Shown: positions 45,188 to 58,187 of the stretch, piece after piece | Position numbering within the stretch: the stretch's first letter is position 1 | How the letters are laid out: each line of letters opens with the position of its first letter | Assembly (NCBI GenBank): GCA_016794565.1 | Contig: JAEUHQ010000196.1 | Span: forward strand, 28,247-92,246 | Length of the DNA: 64,000 nt | Reading direction: 5' to 3' | DNA from: Planctomycetota bacterium | GTDB taxonomy: Bacteria > Planctomycetota > UBA1135 > UBA2386 | Program-made: the position numbers and the translations under genes | Notes under the pieces: model-generated | Database searches by the model: none | The model's input: only the letters and a program-made list of their open reading frames with translations | What the model was told of the DNA's origin: nothing

Positions 45188-45844
45188 ATGCCGAACCCAT
45201 TCGATCTGGATCCCCGCCGTCTCCGCCCCGACGACGACGACGACGACGACCACGATGGCCCCTGCGACCACGGCGACAAGGAGCGCGGCGGCGGTGCTGG
45301 CCCCTACGAGAAGGCGCTGCTCGACGCGCGCACGCTGCTCTTCAGCGGCCCGGTCGACGACAAGATGCTGAAGGAGGCGACGATCCGCTGCCTTGCGATG
45401 GAGCAGAAGGATGCGAAGAAGCCGATCACGGCGTTCATCAATTCGCCGGGCGGCAGCGCCGACGCGGGGTTCGCGATCTACGACCTGCTCCGCTTCATCA
45501 AGCCGCCGGTGATCACCGTCGTGAACGGCCTCTGCGCGTCGGCGGGCATCCTGATCCACCTCGCTGCGGACAAGAAGCGCCGCTTCTGCCTCTCCGAGAG
45601 CCGCTTCATGATCCATCAGCCGTCGACGATGGGCCGCGGCACCGCGAGCGATCTGGACATCACGGCGAAGGAGATCCTGAAGCTGCGCGACCGCTACAAC
45701 CGCATCATCGCGGAGCAGTGCAACAAGACGCCGGAGCAGGTGCTCGAGGCCGCGCGCCGCGACTTCTGGCTCGATGCCGGCCAGGCGCTGGAGTACGGCC
45801 TCGTGAGCAAGGTCGTGAAGAAGCGCGACGAACTGCCGGAGTGA
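45188..45844 (+). CDS. ClpP-like serine protease with acidic N-terminal extension
   Basis: A 218-aa ClpP-family protein. The catalytic triad is present: S118 in GLCASAG, H143 in FMIHQP and D192 in RRDFW. Family landmarks FINSPGGSADAGFAIYD and DLDITAKEILKLRDRYN are intact, so it should assemble into a barrel and work with a Clp ATPase. The N-terminus differs from classical ClpP: the axial-loop sequence that contacts ClpX or ClpA is replaced by a run of seven Asp and a His/Cys/Gly-rich segment (residues 15-38). No clpX lies beside it. It may be a second, specialised ClpP. The ATG at 45188 follows a purine-poor leader; a strong hairpin follows the stop. Confidence 0.88.
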   Translation: MPNPFDLDPRRLRPDDDDDDDHDGPCDHGDKERGGGAGPYEKALLDARTLLFSGPVDDKMLKEATIRCLAMEQKDAKKPITAFINSPGGSADAGFAIYDLLRFIKPPVITVVNGLCASAGILIHLAADKKRRFCLSESRFMIHQPSTMGRGTASDLDITAKEILKLRDRYNRIIAEQCNKTPEQVLEAARRDFWLDAGQALEYGLVSKVVKKRDELPE

Positions 45845-45870
45845 GCAGCGACCGTTCGCCGCGACGCGAG

Positions 45871-45902
45871 CGTGCGGCCGGGGCTTGAACCCCTGCCGCA
45901 CG
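45871..45902 (+). terminator. stem-loop after the clpP-like gene
   Basis: CGTGCGGC and GCCGCACG pair (8 bp). After one mismatch GGGG pairs with CCCC over a six-base loop. It lies 27 bases after the stop at 45844 and ends 18 bases before the next ATG. Only TCGTCGTTT follows, so it is either a weak intrinsic terminator or a transcript-stabilising hairpin. Confidence 0.5.
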
Positions 45903-45920
45903 TCGTCGTTTGATGGCGGC

Positions 45921-47522
45921 ATGTTCCGCCGCGGCACGCTCCTCGCCCTCCTCAGCGCGACCGCTGCCGGGCAGCAGGCGGCGAGCGGACTCACGGTCGT
46001 GCTGCGCGATCAGAACATGAACGCCGTGGCCGGTGCCCACGGCCGAATCGTGCAACGCCCCGCGTTCGTCTATCCGGCGCTCGCCGACTTCCACGGTCTC
46101 GCGCGCCCGACGGACACCACGGCCGCCCGCACGGTCGTCGCCACGAGCGACGCCGGCGGCACGATGCGCTTCGCCCGGGGCACCGTCGACGATGCACCCG
46201 GCGCCGGGTCCGGCCTCGTGTGGACCGATTCCGGTCTCGGGGCACTCGTGACGGACCTCCAGCCTTCGCGACCGCAGAGGCTCGCGCTCGAACCGATGGC
46301 GAGCGTCACCACGTCGACCGGTTCGGAAGAACTCGAAGTGTTCGCGCGCGCGGTGCTGCCGAGCGGGCGCACGGTGATCCCGACCCTCGACCCGGGGCGC
46401 GAGGTCCGGATCCCCGCCGGCGCGTGGGAACTCTGGGTCCGTCGGGACGACGAGTGGGTGTGGTTGCGCCGCGCGATCGCACCGGGCCAGCGCCTCGAAG
46501 TGGCGTTCGCTGGCACACCGCACCGCGTGATCGCCGCACCGGACACCGTGCTGCTCCGACCGGACGGCCGCGCCGACGTCGCCTTCGGCGCCGAATCCGT
46601 GCTGTGGGGCGACGCAGCGAATGCGCCCCTCGTCGCGCTCCGGCGCGGCGTCGTGTCGGGACCGTGGGTGATTCCACCGTCGGCGACGTCGCCGTCGACC
46701 TGGCCCCGCGGCGACCAGCCGTCGATCGTCACCGTCGCGACGAGCGGCGCGATCGGATCGCGGGTGTTCGGAGTCCGTCGCACCGACAACGGCTACCGGG
46801 TGTTCGGCGCCGCCACCGTCGCGTCGCCCGTCGACGGTGAACTCGCGACCTTCGCGATGCCCTCGCCACCGCCGGGAGACACGTGGCTCCTGTTCGTGGC
46901 CGACGAACTGGCGCCGCGCGCAGCGCCGTGGAACGGCACGCCCCGCGTGCTGCCCGACACGGCGGACGGAGTCCCCCTCCGCGTCGAAGTGCGCGACGAC
47001 AACGGCGACCCGTGCGTCGACGTCGCCCTCGAATACGAACCCGTCGGCATGGCGCCTGCCGCGGTCGCCGGGCACACCGACGGCCGCGGCGTCGCCCGCC
47101 TCGGCCGCGTGCTCGGACCGGGCGTGCTGCGCGTGTGCGACGAGCGCTACGAGAACGCGAGCTTCGACCTCGACACGGTCCCCGTCGGCGGGCTGTCGGT
47201 ACGCGCCGAACCCGGGCACGAAGTGCGCGGCATCGCGCGCTGGCCCGACGGGGCGCCGGTCGCCGGGGCGGTCGTCACGCTGCGCGACGCCTCAGGAGTG
47301 CTGCGTCCGTCGCAACGCGCCGTCGTGAGCGGTGACGACGGCTCGTTCGTGTTCGCGGGTCTGCCCGCGAACCGCCCCCTCGTGCTGTTCGCCTCCATCG
47401 AGCGCGACCACCGCACATGGTCGACGAAGATCGATCGCGCCCTCGCGGGCCGCGCGCCGTTCGAGCTGGAGCTGCGCAACGAGGATCCGGACCTCGGTCC
47501 GCGCGACGACCAGCGCCGCTGA
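45921..47522 (+). CDS. secreted protein with carboxypeptidase-regulatory-like repeats, unknown
   Basis: A 533-aa exported protein with a signal peptide (residues 1-18, ending ATAAGQQ). It is beta-rich throughout. Several segments resemble carboxypeptidase-regulatory-like modules, for example LRVEVRDDNGDPCVDVALEY and the C-terminal VRGIARWPDGAPVAGAVVTL followed by GDDGSFVFAGLPANRPLVLF. No catalytic motif is recognised. It is probably a structural or surface protein of the kind abundant in planctomycetes. The ATG at 45921 is chosen for the signal peptide. It converges on guaA with 51 bases between stops. Confidence 0.78.
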   Translation: MFRRGTLLALLSATAAGQQAASGLTVVLRDQNMNAVAGAHGRIVQRPAFVYPALADFHGLARPTDTTAARTVVATSDAGGTMRFARGTVDDAPGAGSGLVWTDSGLGALVTDLQPSRPQRLALEPMASVTTSTGSEELEVFARAVLPSGRTVIPTLDPGREVRIPAGAWELWVRRDDEWVWLRRAIAPGQRLEVAFAGTPHRVIAAPDTVLLRPDGRADVAFGAESVLWGDAANAPLVALRRGVVSGPWVIPPSATSPSTWPRGDQPSIVTVATSGAIGSRVFGVRRTDNGYRVFGAATVASPVDGELATFAMPSPPPGDTWLLFVADELAPRAAPWNGTPRVLPDTADGVPLRVEVRDDNGDPCVDVALEYEPVGMAPAAVAGHTDGRGVARLGRVLGPGVLRVCDERYENASFDLDTVPVGGLSVRAEPGHEVRGIARWPDGAPVAGAVVTLRDASGVLRPSQRAVVSGDDGSFVFAGLPANRPLVLFASIERDHRTWSTKIDRALAGRAPFELELRNEDPDLGPRDDQRR

Positions 47523-47573
47523 TCGCCTCGCCGCGACGTCCTGCGCCCCTTCTGCCGCGGATGGCCGCCGCCC

Positions 47574-51842
<4,269 letters not shown>

Positions 51843-51906
51843 GGCGAAGGCGCGGAGCGTAGCGCGGCACGACCGTTCCGGGCATCGCCTCCCCGCCGAC
51901 GGCAGA

Positions 51907-53484
51907 TCAGCGGCGATGGAAGCGCGCGGCAACGGGATCGTGCCCGCGGGTAACCGCGACCTCGGGCCGATTCGCGGCGAGGTGCTGCAGGATGGGCCAG
52001 CAGTCCGCCGGGTCGGCGCCCACCGCGACCGCAACGGCGCGCACGTCGACCGGCGCCGTACCGAGCGCGGCGAGCAGCTTGTGCTGGAGGTCCAGCACCC
52101 GCGCGGCGGCCTTCTTGCCGGCCTCAACCCCGGGCTGGTGGTACGCGTTGACGTCGACGAGTTCCGCGTAGAGGGCGACCGTGCGTTCGAACAGCGCGAC
52201 GAGGGCTCCGAGAACGCGTTCGTCGATGCGGTCGACGCACAGTGTCGCCGATGCACGCCCCTTGTCGAACAGTGCCGCGCGAGTGCCCTGCCAGAAGCCG
52301 TCGAGGAAGTCCCCGGACGTCGCCCCGGGTTCGACTTCGAACACCCCCTCGGCGCGGTCCTGCAGGACCCGCACGAAGACCGCGAAGAAGTCGTGGCGGC
52401 CGTCGCGCAACTGCTGCACGTACGCGTGCTGGTCGGTCGAGCCCTTGTTGCCGTACACGGCGATGCCCTGGTTCACGACCTTGCCCTTCCGGTCGTGCTC
52501 CTTGCCCAGAGACTCCATCACGAGCTGCTGAAGATAGCGCGACAGCAGCACCAGCCGGTCCTTGTACGGGAGCACGACCATCGCCCGCTCGCCGCGCCCC
52601 TTGCCTTCGTGGTGCCAGAACGCAGCCAGCATGGCCGCGGGGTTCTGCCACGGATCCACGCGCCGCGTCGCGTCGTCCATCGCCGCAGCGCCGGCCAGGA
52701 ACGCACGCACGTCCATGCCGATCAGGGCTCCCGGCAGAAGGCCCACCGCGGAGGTGATCGACGTGCGTCCGCCCACCCAATCCCACATGGGGAACGTCGA
52801 CAGCCACCCCTCCTTCGTCGCACGCTGGTGCAGCGCCGAGCCGGGTGTGGTCACCGCGACGGCTCGCGGCGCGAACGCGAGCCCCTGGCCGCGACAGGCC
52901 CGCTCCACCTCCAGCATCCCGTTGCGCGTCTCCGGCGTGCCGCCCGACTTGCTGATGACGATCACGAGCGCATCCTGCAGCGATCCCAGGTGCTCGAGTG
53001 CGAGGTCGATGCCGTCCGGGTCGGTGTTGTCGAGTACGCACAACGACATCGGCGAGTCGATCCGTGCGAACGCGCCGTCGAGCAGCATCGGCCCGAGCGC
53101 GCTGCCGCCGATGCCGCACAGCACGACCTTCGTGAACGCGCCGCCCTCCGGCGGAGCGAGGCGTCCGCTGTGCACCGCCTGCGCGAACGACTCGATGCTC
53201 GCGATGGTGCGCACGATCTCCTCCTCGAAATCCGGCGAAGGCGCGAGGCCCGGTGCGCGCAGCCAGAAGTGGCCGACCATGCGCTTCTCGTCCGCGTTGG
53301 CGATCGCACCGCCTTCGAGCTTCGTCATCGCGTCGAGTGCGCGTTCGAGCGGCGCACGAAGGGACTCCACGTCGCTCTCTGCGAGCGCGCCGTGCCCGAG
53401 ATCGAGCTCGACGAACGGATCCTCGAGCACGCTGCGGAACCGGAGATAGCGGGCGAAACGATCGGCGTGGCTTTGGTTCGGCAT
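51907..53484 (-). CDS. pgi: glucose-6-phosphate isomerase
   Basis: A 525-aa cytoplasmic enzyme that interconverts glucose 6-phosphate and fructose 6-phosphate. The two SIS subdomains are visible: LCGIGGSALGPMLL and VISKSGGTPETRNG bind the sugar phosphate, with the active-site Glu and His in GKGSTDQHAYVQQL-like and NAYHQPGVEAGKK segments. QHKLLAAL supplies the usual Lys. The ATG at 53484 has GGAG seven bases upstream. It is divergent from the symporter gene with only 35 bases between the start codons. Confidence 0.95.
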   Translation of the reverse strand: MPNQSHADRFARYLRFRSVLEDPFVELDLGHGALAESDVESLRAPLERALDAMTKLEGGAIANADEKRMVGHFWLRAPGLAPSPDFEEEIVRTIASIESFAQAVHSGRLAPPEGGAFTKVVLCGIGGSALGPMLLDGAFARIDSPMSLCVLDNTDPDGIDLALEHLGSLQDALVIVISKSGGTPETRNGMLEVERACRGQGLAFAPRAVAVTTPGSALHQRATKEGWLSTFPMWDWVGGRTSITSAVGLLPGALIGMDVRAFLAGAAAMDDATRRVDPWQNPAAMLAAFWHHEGKGRGERAMVVLPYKDRLVLLSRYLQQLVMESLGKEHDRKGKVVNQGIAVYGNKGSTDQHAYVQQLRDGRHDFFAVFVRVLQDRAEGVFEVEPGATSGDFLDGFWQGTRAALFDKGRASATLCVDRIDERVLGALVALFERTVALYAELVDVNAYHQPGVEAGKKAAARVLDLQHKLLAALGTAPVDVRAVAVAVGADPADCWPILQHLAANRPEVAVTRGHDPVAARFHRR

Positions 53485-53519
53485 GGAGAGCTCCCGTCGA
53501 TCGATGGTAGTCTCGCCCC

Positions 53520-54944
53520 ATGGAACGCTCCACGGCGATCCTGATCGCGCTGGTCGCGTACTTCGTCGGACTGCTCGCGCTCGGTGCCTTGGCGCGCACG
53601 AGGACCCACGACTCCGCCGGCTTCTATCTCGGCGGCAGGACGCTCGGCCCGTGGGTGGCGGCGCTCGCGGCGAACGCGAGCTCGTCCTCCGCCTGGAGCC
53701 TCGTCGGCACGAGCGGCTTCGCGTACCTGCACGGTCTGCCCGCGCTGTGGCTCCTGCCGGGATGCGTCGGCGGCTTCGTGCTGAACTGGATGGTCGTCGC
53801 GCCGCGCCTGCGAGCGGCGACCGGAGATGCGGTGACGCTGACCGACTTCCTCGCCGGGCCACCGGGAACGCCCTGGCGCCGGCCGATCGTGTGGGTCTCG
53901 TCGCTCCTGACGCTCGCTTCGCTCCTCGTCTACATCGCCGCGCAGATGCAGGCCGCGGGTGCCGCGTTCGCGCACGCGTTCCCGCTGTCGGCCGGACTCG
54001 GCGTCGTGCTCGGCGCGGTCGTCACCATCGCGTACACGCTGCTCGGCGGCTACCTGGCGGCGAGCATCACCGACACGCTCCAGGGTCTGTTGATGGCCGG
54101 CGTCGCAGTCGTGGTGCCCGTTGCGGCGGTCGCGCATCTCGGCGGCTTCGGAGAACTGTTCGCGGCGCTCGAACACACGGCGGGCCCGGACCACCTGTCC
54201 GTGGTCGGTGGGCGCGAGGGGTTCCTCGCGATCGGATTCGCGGCGGGCCTGTGCGGCATCGGACTCGGCTACCCCGGTCAGCCGCACGCCGTGAACAAGT
54301 TCATGGGGATGGCGCCGGGCGCTTCGATGCGCATTGCGCGGACCGTCGGCATCGGATGGGCCGTCCTGCTCTACTGCGGAATGATCGTGCTCGGCTGGGC
54401 GGCACGCGCGGCGTGGCAACTGCCAGCCGGCCAGAACGAGGACGTGCTCTACGTCGCGAGCGGCAAGCTCTTCCCGCCGCTCCTCGACGGGATCGTGCTC
54501 GCGTCGATCCTCGCGGCCATCATGTCCACCGTCGACAGCCAGCTGCTCGTGTGCGCGAGCTGCGTGACACACGACCTGCGCCCGTCGGCCCGCGGCGACA
54601 AGCGCATGCTCGCGCAGGCACGCACGACCGTGCTTCTGATCGGCGCCGGCGCGACCGTTGCGGCGCTGTTCCTGCCGAAGAACGTCTTCGACAACGTGCT
54701 CTTCGCCTGGGCGGCGCTCGGGTCGGCATTCGGTCCGCTGCTGATCGTGCGTCTCTGCCGTGGCAGCGTCGCGCCGGCCTGGGCACTCGGTTCGATCGTC
54801 GCGGGCGGCGCCCTTGCCATCGCGGGCTCGTATGCGGACCGATGGATCGACGGGCTCGACCGACGTTTCGCCGCCGGTGTCCTGTCGTGGGGTGTTTCGG
54901 GATTGCTGGCCTGGGTCGGTAGTCGGCGCAATCACTGCAACTAG
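53520..54944 (+). CDS. sodium/solute symporter, PutP-like
   Basis: A 474-aa integral membrane protein of the SSS family with about 13 helices. The landmarks match the proline permease branch: DSAGFYLGGRTLGPWV, ANASSSSAWSLVGTSGFAY, GLGYPGQPHAVNKFM and IMSTVDSQLLVCASCVTHD, where Ser/Thr residues form the sodium site. Proline is a plausible substrate but others (pantothenate, sugars) cannot be excluded. The ATG at 53520 is 35 bases from the divergent pgi start. The aminotransferase gene follows 22 bases after the stop and may be co-transcribed. Confidence 0.92.
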   Translation: MERSTAILIALVAYFVGLLALGALARTRTHDSAGFYLGGRTLGPWVAALAANASSSSAWSLVGTSGFAYLHGLPALWLLPGCVGGFVLNWMVVAPRLRAATGDAVTLTDFLAGPPGTPWRRPIVWVSSLLTLASLLVYIAAQMQAAGAAFAHAFPLSAGLGVVLGAVVTIAYTLLGGYLAASITDTLQGLLMAGVAVVVPVAAVAHLGGFGELFAALEHTAGPDHLSVVGGREGFLAIGFAAGLCGIGLGYPGQPHAVNKFMGMAPGASMRIARTVGIGWAVLLYCGMIVLGWAARAAWQLPAGQNEDVLYVASGKLFPPLLDGIVLASILAAIMSTVDSQLLVCASCVTHDLRPSARGDKRMLAQARTTVLLIGAGATVAALFLPKNVFDNVLFAWAALGSAFGPLLIVRLCRGSVAPAWALGSIVAGGALAIAGSYADRWIDGLDRRFAAGVLSWGVSGLLAWVGSRRNHCN

Positions 54945-54966
54945 TGGGCGGTCACGAACTGCCGAT

Positions 54967-56151
54967 ATGCGGTACGTGACCTCGACCTCGACCGGAGCCA
55001 AACGCGGCTACCTCGTCTTCGGGCAGCCTCTCCTCGAGGCGCCGGAGATCGAGGAAGTGCTCGCCTCCATGCGCACGGCATGGCTCGGGACCGGACCGAA
55101 GGCCGCGGAGTTCGAGCGGCGAATCGCGGCCTACAAGGGCGTCCCCCACGCCGTCGCACTCAACTCCTGCACCGCGGGACTGCACCTGTCGTGCTTGGTG
55201 CTCGGGCTGCAGCCCGGCGACGAAGTCATCACGACGCCGATGACGTTCTGCGCGACGATCAACGCGATCGTCCACGCCGGCGCGACGCCCGTGCTCGCCG
55301 ACGTCGATCCGGTGACGATGAACGTCGATCCGGAGCAGGTTCGCCGCCGCATCACGCGCCGGACGCGCGCCCTGCTCCCGGTGCACTTCGCGGGTCGAGC
55401 GGCGGCGATGGACGAACTCATGGCGATCGCGCGCCAGCACGACCTCCGCGTGATCGAAGACTGCGCCCACGCCATCGAGACGGAGTACCGCGGACAGAAG
55501 GTCGGGACGATCGGCGACCTCGGCGTCCTCAGCTTCTACTCGACGAAGAACATCGTCTGCGGCGAAGGCGGCGTGGTCCTGACGAAGGACGCCGACCTAG
55601 CGCGCCGCACCAAGACGCTCGGGCTGCACGGCATGTCGCACGACGCCTGGAAGCGCTTCTCGGACGACGGCTACCGGCAGTACGACGTCGAGGAGATCGG
55701 CTTCAAGTACAACATGATGGACCTGCAGGCGGCGATCGGGATGCACCAGATCCTGCGCGTCGAACGGTATTGGCAACGCCGCCTCGTCATCTGGGACCGC
55801 TACATGCGTGAGCTCGCGGACCTGCCGATCGGGCTGCCCGCCCCGTTCGCCGCCGAAGAACGGCACGCGCTGCACCTCTTCACCGTCCAGATCGACCGGG
55901 CCGTCTGTGGTCGCGACCGCGACACCGTGATGCGCCTCATGCACGAGCAGAAGATCGGGACCGGTGTGCACTACCGATCGATCCCGAACATGACGGCCTA
56001 TCGCGAACGCTTCGGCTGGCGCGCCGAGGACTACCCGGCCGCGGCGAAGATCGGGGAGAACACTCTGTCGTTGCCGCTCTCACCGCGGCTCGACGACGAC
56101 GACGTGTCGCGGGTGATCGCTGCGCTGCGCCGTGCCGTCGGCGCATCGTGA
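54967..56151 (+). CDS. DegT/DnrJ/EryC1-family PLP-dependent aminotransferase
   Basis: A 394-aa cytoplasmic PLP enzyme. The Schiff-base K194 lies in SFYSTKNIVCGEGG. The pyridine-nitrogen Asp is D165 in VIEDCAHAIETEY, and TTPMTFCATINAIVHAGATPVLAD shows the classic family N-terminal half. Members transaminate nucleotide-bound keto-sugars for polysaccharide or O-antigen synthesis. The isolated setting, with no glycosyltransferase or sugar-nucleotide gene nearby, does not reveal the sugar. The ATG at 54967 fits the family start. It lies 22 bases after the symporter stop. Confidence 0.93.
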   Translation: MRYVTSTSTGAKRGYLVFGQPLLEAPEIEEVLASMRTAWLGTGPKAAEFERRIAAYKGVPHAVALNSCTAGLHLSCLVLGLQPGDEVITTPMTFCATINAIVHAGATPVLADVDPVTMNVDPEQVRRRITRRTRALLPVHFAGRAAAMDELMAIARQHDLRVIEDCAHAIETEYRGQKVGTIGDLGVLSFYSTKNIVCGEGGVVLTKDADLARRTKTLGLHGMSHDAWKRFSDDGYRQYDVEEIGFKYNMMDLQAAIGMHQILRVERYWQRRLVIWDRYMRELADLPIGLPAPFAAEERHALHLFTVQIDRAVCGRDRDTVMRLMHEQKIGTGVHYRSIPNMTAYRERFGWRAEDYPAAAKIGENTLSLPLSPRLDDDDVSRVIAALRRAVGAS

Positions 56152-56261
56152 GCCTGCGCGAAACGACGCTGCCAACGGCCGTTCGTGGCCCGACCCGAGG
56201 GTAGTCCCGCACTCCCAGGACCACGGCAAGGTCGGCCCCCGGCCGTGCCGATAGGCTGTGC

Positions 56262-58187
56262 GTGGGACGCGAGGGAAGGAACGAACCGCCGGCTCCGGGG
56301 GCGCCCGACGTCGCTCGAGGACTCGCCGCGTCACTCGTCACCGCGCTGAAGAACCTCGCCATCTACCCCGCGAGTCATCCGCGGGTCGCGACGGCGGCGC
56401 GCGAGTTCGTCGAGCACCTTCGCCATCATTGCGGCGATCGACGGTCGTGCCGCCTCGTCGCACGCGGCGACGGACTGCTGCTGGATCAATGCCGCGTCGG
56501 CGGCGACGACGTCGGCGTGGCGTGGCTCGTGCAACGCCTCCGCGATGCCGGGTTGCGCGGCGTCGAACTCGAGAACGAGTGCAGCCACGACGACGTCCTG
56601 GCGTTCGCGACTGCGCTGAACCAGGCGCGCTCCCGCAGCGGCACCAAGTTCACCGCGCTCTGGAATCAGGGGACGTCGCGCGTCGTGCCCCTGCCGCTCG
56701 TGTATCAGGGCCACCACGACCCGAACGCTCCCGGTCCGGACGCTGCCGGCGGCGCAGGCGACCCGACCGCCGCTGCGACGAGCACACCACCGAACGACCC
56801 GGGCGACACGAGTGTGCGCGGCCTGATCGCCAGGATGGCCGGAACCGCCGCGGTGCAGGAACGCCTTCGTTCGATCGAGACGCACGCACGGGGCGACGAT
56901 GTCGACGACAGGAAGCAGCTCGACCTGTTCGAGCTCATCCGCGACCTGCTGCCCGCGGACGTCGCGAGCAACCCGGCACTGATCGAGGACGTGGTCCACA
57001 AGGTGCTCGGTCGCGTCGACGAGTCGATGCAAGAACTCGTGCGCAGGAAGGCCAAGGTGAAGGGCGCCGACCTGCTGCGCAAGGCGCTCGGCGTCGCGCG
57101 CAAGTACTTCCAGACTTCGGCGCCGAGCCAGCCCGCTCCGACCGGGCTGCCGAGCGGCCGACCCGAGGACGACAAGATCACCGCGGACCTCGACATGCTC
57201 CTGCAGGAGATCGAGGCACTGCCGAGCACGGCCGGCCTGTGGCTGCCCGGCGCCGCGGAGATGGCGAGCGCGAAGCACCTCGTGGCGCGCGAAGTGCTGG
57301 GCGTCTGCCTGCACGGAGTCGCGACCTCGTCTTCCTCCGTGGCGATCGACCGCCTCCGCACTCGGCTCGAAGCCGCGCGCGTCAACGTGCTCGCGGAGGT
57401 CGCCGACCTGATCGCGGTGTACGCCGGCCCGGCTGCCGACGGCGCCGGTGTCAGCGCCGCAGTGCGCACCCTGGTGATCGCGACCCTCGTCGAGGCCGGT
57501 CACGTCGACTTCGTGCGCAGCCGCGGCTACGTCGACACCGGCTTCGTGTCGGGCACGTTCCCCGACTCCATGCCGCTCGCGGCGAAGGTCCTCGGCAGCG
57601 ACGAAGCCGGGCAGCGGGTGCTGCGCGAGGCGCTCGCGCGAGTCGCTCCCATGATCGACGCCGGCGGAGAAGCGGCGATCGCGGCCTCGGGCATCCTCGC
57701 CGAACCCACCGTGGTGCGCGCGCTCTTCCAGACCGGGGGCCCCGACGCGGGGGCTCTGCTCGTGCAAGCGGCCGCGAGAGCGCTGCCCGCCATGCGGCAG
57801 GTGCTGCGCGACCACCTTCGTACGCTCCCGCTCCCGCCGGCCGAGGCGGCCGTCGTGCACTCGTACGACCAGGCCGAGCTGCTCCCGCGCGACTACCTGG
57901 CGCAACTGCTCGGCGCGCTCGCCAATCGCAGGTTCGACGCCACACTGCGCGCAGCGAGCGGTGAGCTGCTGCGCCGACGGGTCCAGTTGCCGCCCGACTC
58001 GCTCTCTCCCGAAGCCAGACTCGCAGCGATCTCGAACCTGATCCACGCACCCGGCACGGAGACGCGGCGGCTCCTCCAGCGGCTCGCCGGCGATCGCCTG
58101 TTGCCTTCCCTGTCCGCGAGAGTGCGCGCCGTGCGGAAGGCGGCGCGCGCCACGCTGACTGCTCTCGACGAGATCTCGCCACCATGA
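56262..58187 (+). CDS. uncharacterised protein sharing an N-terminal domain with the next gene
   Basis: A 641-aa protein without signal peptide or membrane helix. Residues ~25-125 (NLAIYPASHPRV, LVARGDGLLLDQCRV and LVQRLRDAGLRGVEL) align with residues ~22-120 of the HD-GYP-like protein that follows, at the same offset. A disordered Pro/Gly/Asp stretch (~145-180) follows. The remaining ~450 residues are helical with an Ala/Leu-rich, HEAT-like look (for example DAGALLVQAAARALPAMRQVL). The start is GTG at 56262. The stop overlaps the next ATG by 4 bases. I know no family for it; a scaffold or regulator of its partner is a reasonable guess. Confidence 0.75.
   Translation: MGREGRNEPPAPGAPDVARGLAASLVTALKNLAIYPASHPRVATAAREFVEHLRHHCGDRRSCRLVARGDGLLLDQCRVGGDDVGVAWLVQRLRDAGLRGVELENECSHDDVLAFATALNQARSRSGTKFTALWNQGTSRVVPLPLVYQGHHDPNAPGPDAAGGAGDPTAAATSTPPNDPGDTSVRGLIARMAGTAAVQERLRSIETHARGDDVDDRKQLDLFELIRDLLPADVASNPALIEDVVHKVLGRVDESMQELVRRKAKVKGADLLRKALGVARKYFQTSAPSQPAPTGLPSGRPEDDKITADLDMLLQEIEALPSTAGLWLPGAAEMASAKHLVAREVLGVCLHGVATSSSSVAIDRLRTRLEAARVNVLAEVADLIAVYAGPAADGAGVSAAVRTLVIATLVEAGHVDFVRSRGYVDTGFVSGTFPDSMPLAAKVLGSDEAGQRVLREALARVAPMIDAGGEAAIAASGILAEPTVVRALFQTGGPDAGALLVQAAARALPAMRQVLRDHLRTLPLPPAEAAVVHSYDQAELLPRDYLAQLLGALANRRFDATLRAASGELLRRRVQLPPDSLSPEARLAAISNLIHAPGTETRRLLQRLAGDRLLPSLSARVRAVRKAARATLTALDEISPP

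Noticed and set aside
45871..45902. tRNA T-arm-like sequence on the minus strand (GGGG-TTCAAGC-CCC)
   Set aside because: The T-stem does not pair fully and no anticodon or D arm can be placed in the adjoining 70 bases. It is better read as a simple hairpin.
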